DNA from: CAYJLF01 sp964371055
Lineage (GTDB): Bacteria > Eisenbacteria > RBG-16-71-46 > CAIMUX01
NCBI GenBank assembly: GCA_964371055.1
Contig: CAYJLF010000040.1
Span: 1 to 7,311 of the forward strand
DNA: 7,311 bases
Direction: 5' to 3'
Within the stretch, counting starts at the first letter, position 1; each line of letters begins with the position of its first letter. Below the pieces are notes generated by a model. The model was given only the letters and a program-made list of their open reading frames with translations, did no database searches and was not told the DNA's origin. Shown here piece by piece: positions 7,279 through 7,311 of this stretch. The translations under genes were made by a program, and so were the position numbers.

Positions 7279-7311
7279 ATGTCGACGAAGGCAGAGCGCG
7301 GGCGGGTGGCG
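7279..7311 (+). CDS. N-terminal start of a downstream gene of unknown function (partial)
   Basis: An ATG at 7279-7281 with an ideally placed AAGGAGG opens a frame that runs without a stop to the end of the window, giving MSTKAERGRVA. Eleven residues are too few to assign a family. The visible part is polar and basic and shows no hydrophobic signal-peptide core yet, so a cytoplasmic protein or a long n-region are both possible. It lies on the same strand as the giant gene, 82 bases after its stop, and could share its transcript or have its own promoter in the gap. Confidence 0.7.
   Translation, partial: MSTKAERGRVA

Overview
The window is almost entirely one gene. A single plus-strand reading frame of 2368 codons (90..7196) encodes a giant, apparently non-catalytic exported protein. 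It is flanked by the last 23 codons of an upstream gene (stop at 69-71) and the first 11 codons of a downstream gene (start at 7279). All three are on the plus strand. The upstream gap is only 18 bases and the downstream gap is 82 bases, so at least the first two genes are probably cotranscribed.

The giant protein reads from its N-terminus as follows: a signal peptide (about residues 1-45); an N-terminal beta-rich domain with a DxDxDG motif (about 46-174); five Ig-like modules each carrying a DxxGN-type turn (about 175-729), the first two being a recognisable tandem duplication; a long array of about eleven strongly diverged CARDB/DUF11-like beta-sandwich modules (about 735-2260); and a roughly 100-residue C-terminal domain that looks like a type IX secretion (T9SS type A) sorting signal or FlgD-type Ig domain (2269-2368). 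No enzyme motif was recognised. The picture is of a long beta-sandwich stalk exported by Sec and then secreted to or anchored at the cell surface.

The upstream fragment ends like an outer-membrane beta-barrel protein: a last strand with alternating hydrophobic residues and a terminal Phe. A barrel gene immediately before a protein with a T9SS-like sorting domain suggests a diderm of the Fibrobacterota-Chlorobiota-Bacteroidota (FCB) superphylum. The GC content is high (roughly two thirds by eye), which argues against typical Bacteroidota and favours high-GC FCB relatives such as Eisenbacteria-like, Krumholzibacteriota-like or Gemmatimonadota-like lineages. That placement is inference only.

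No RNA gene, CRISPR array, insertion sequence or attachment site was seen. The points most worth a second look are the patchwork identity of the tandem Ig-like repeat, the regular hidden period of the diverged C-terminal array, the recurring close cysteine pairs at module ends, and the possible functional pairing of barrel and giant substrate.
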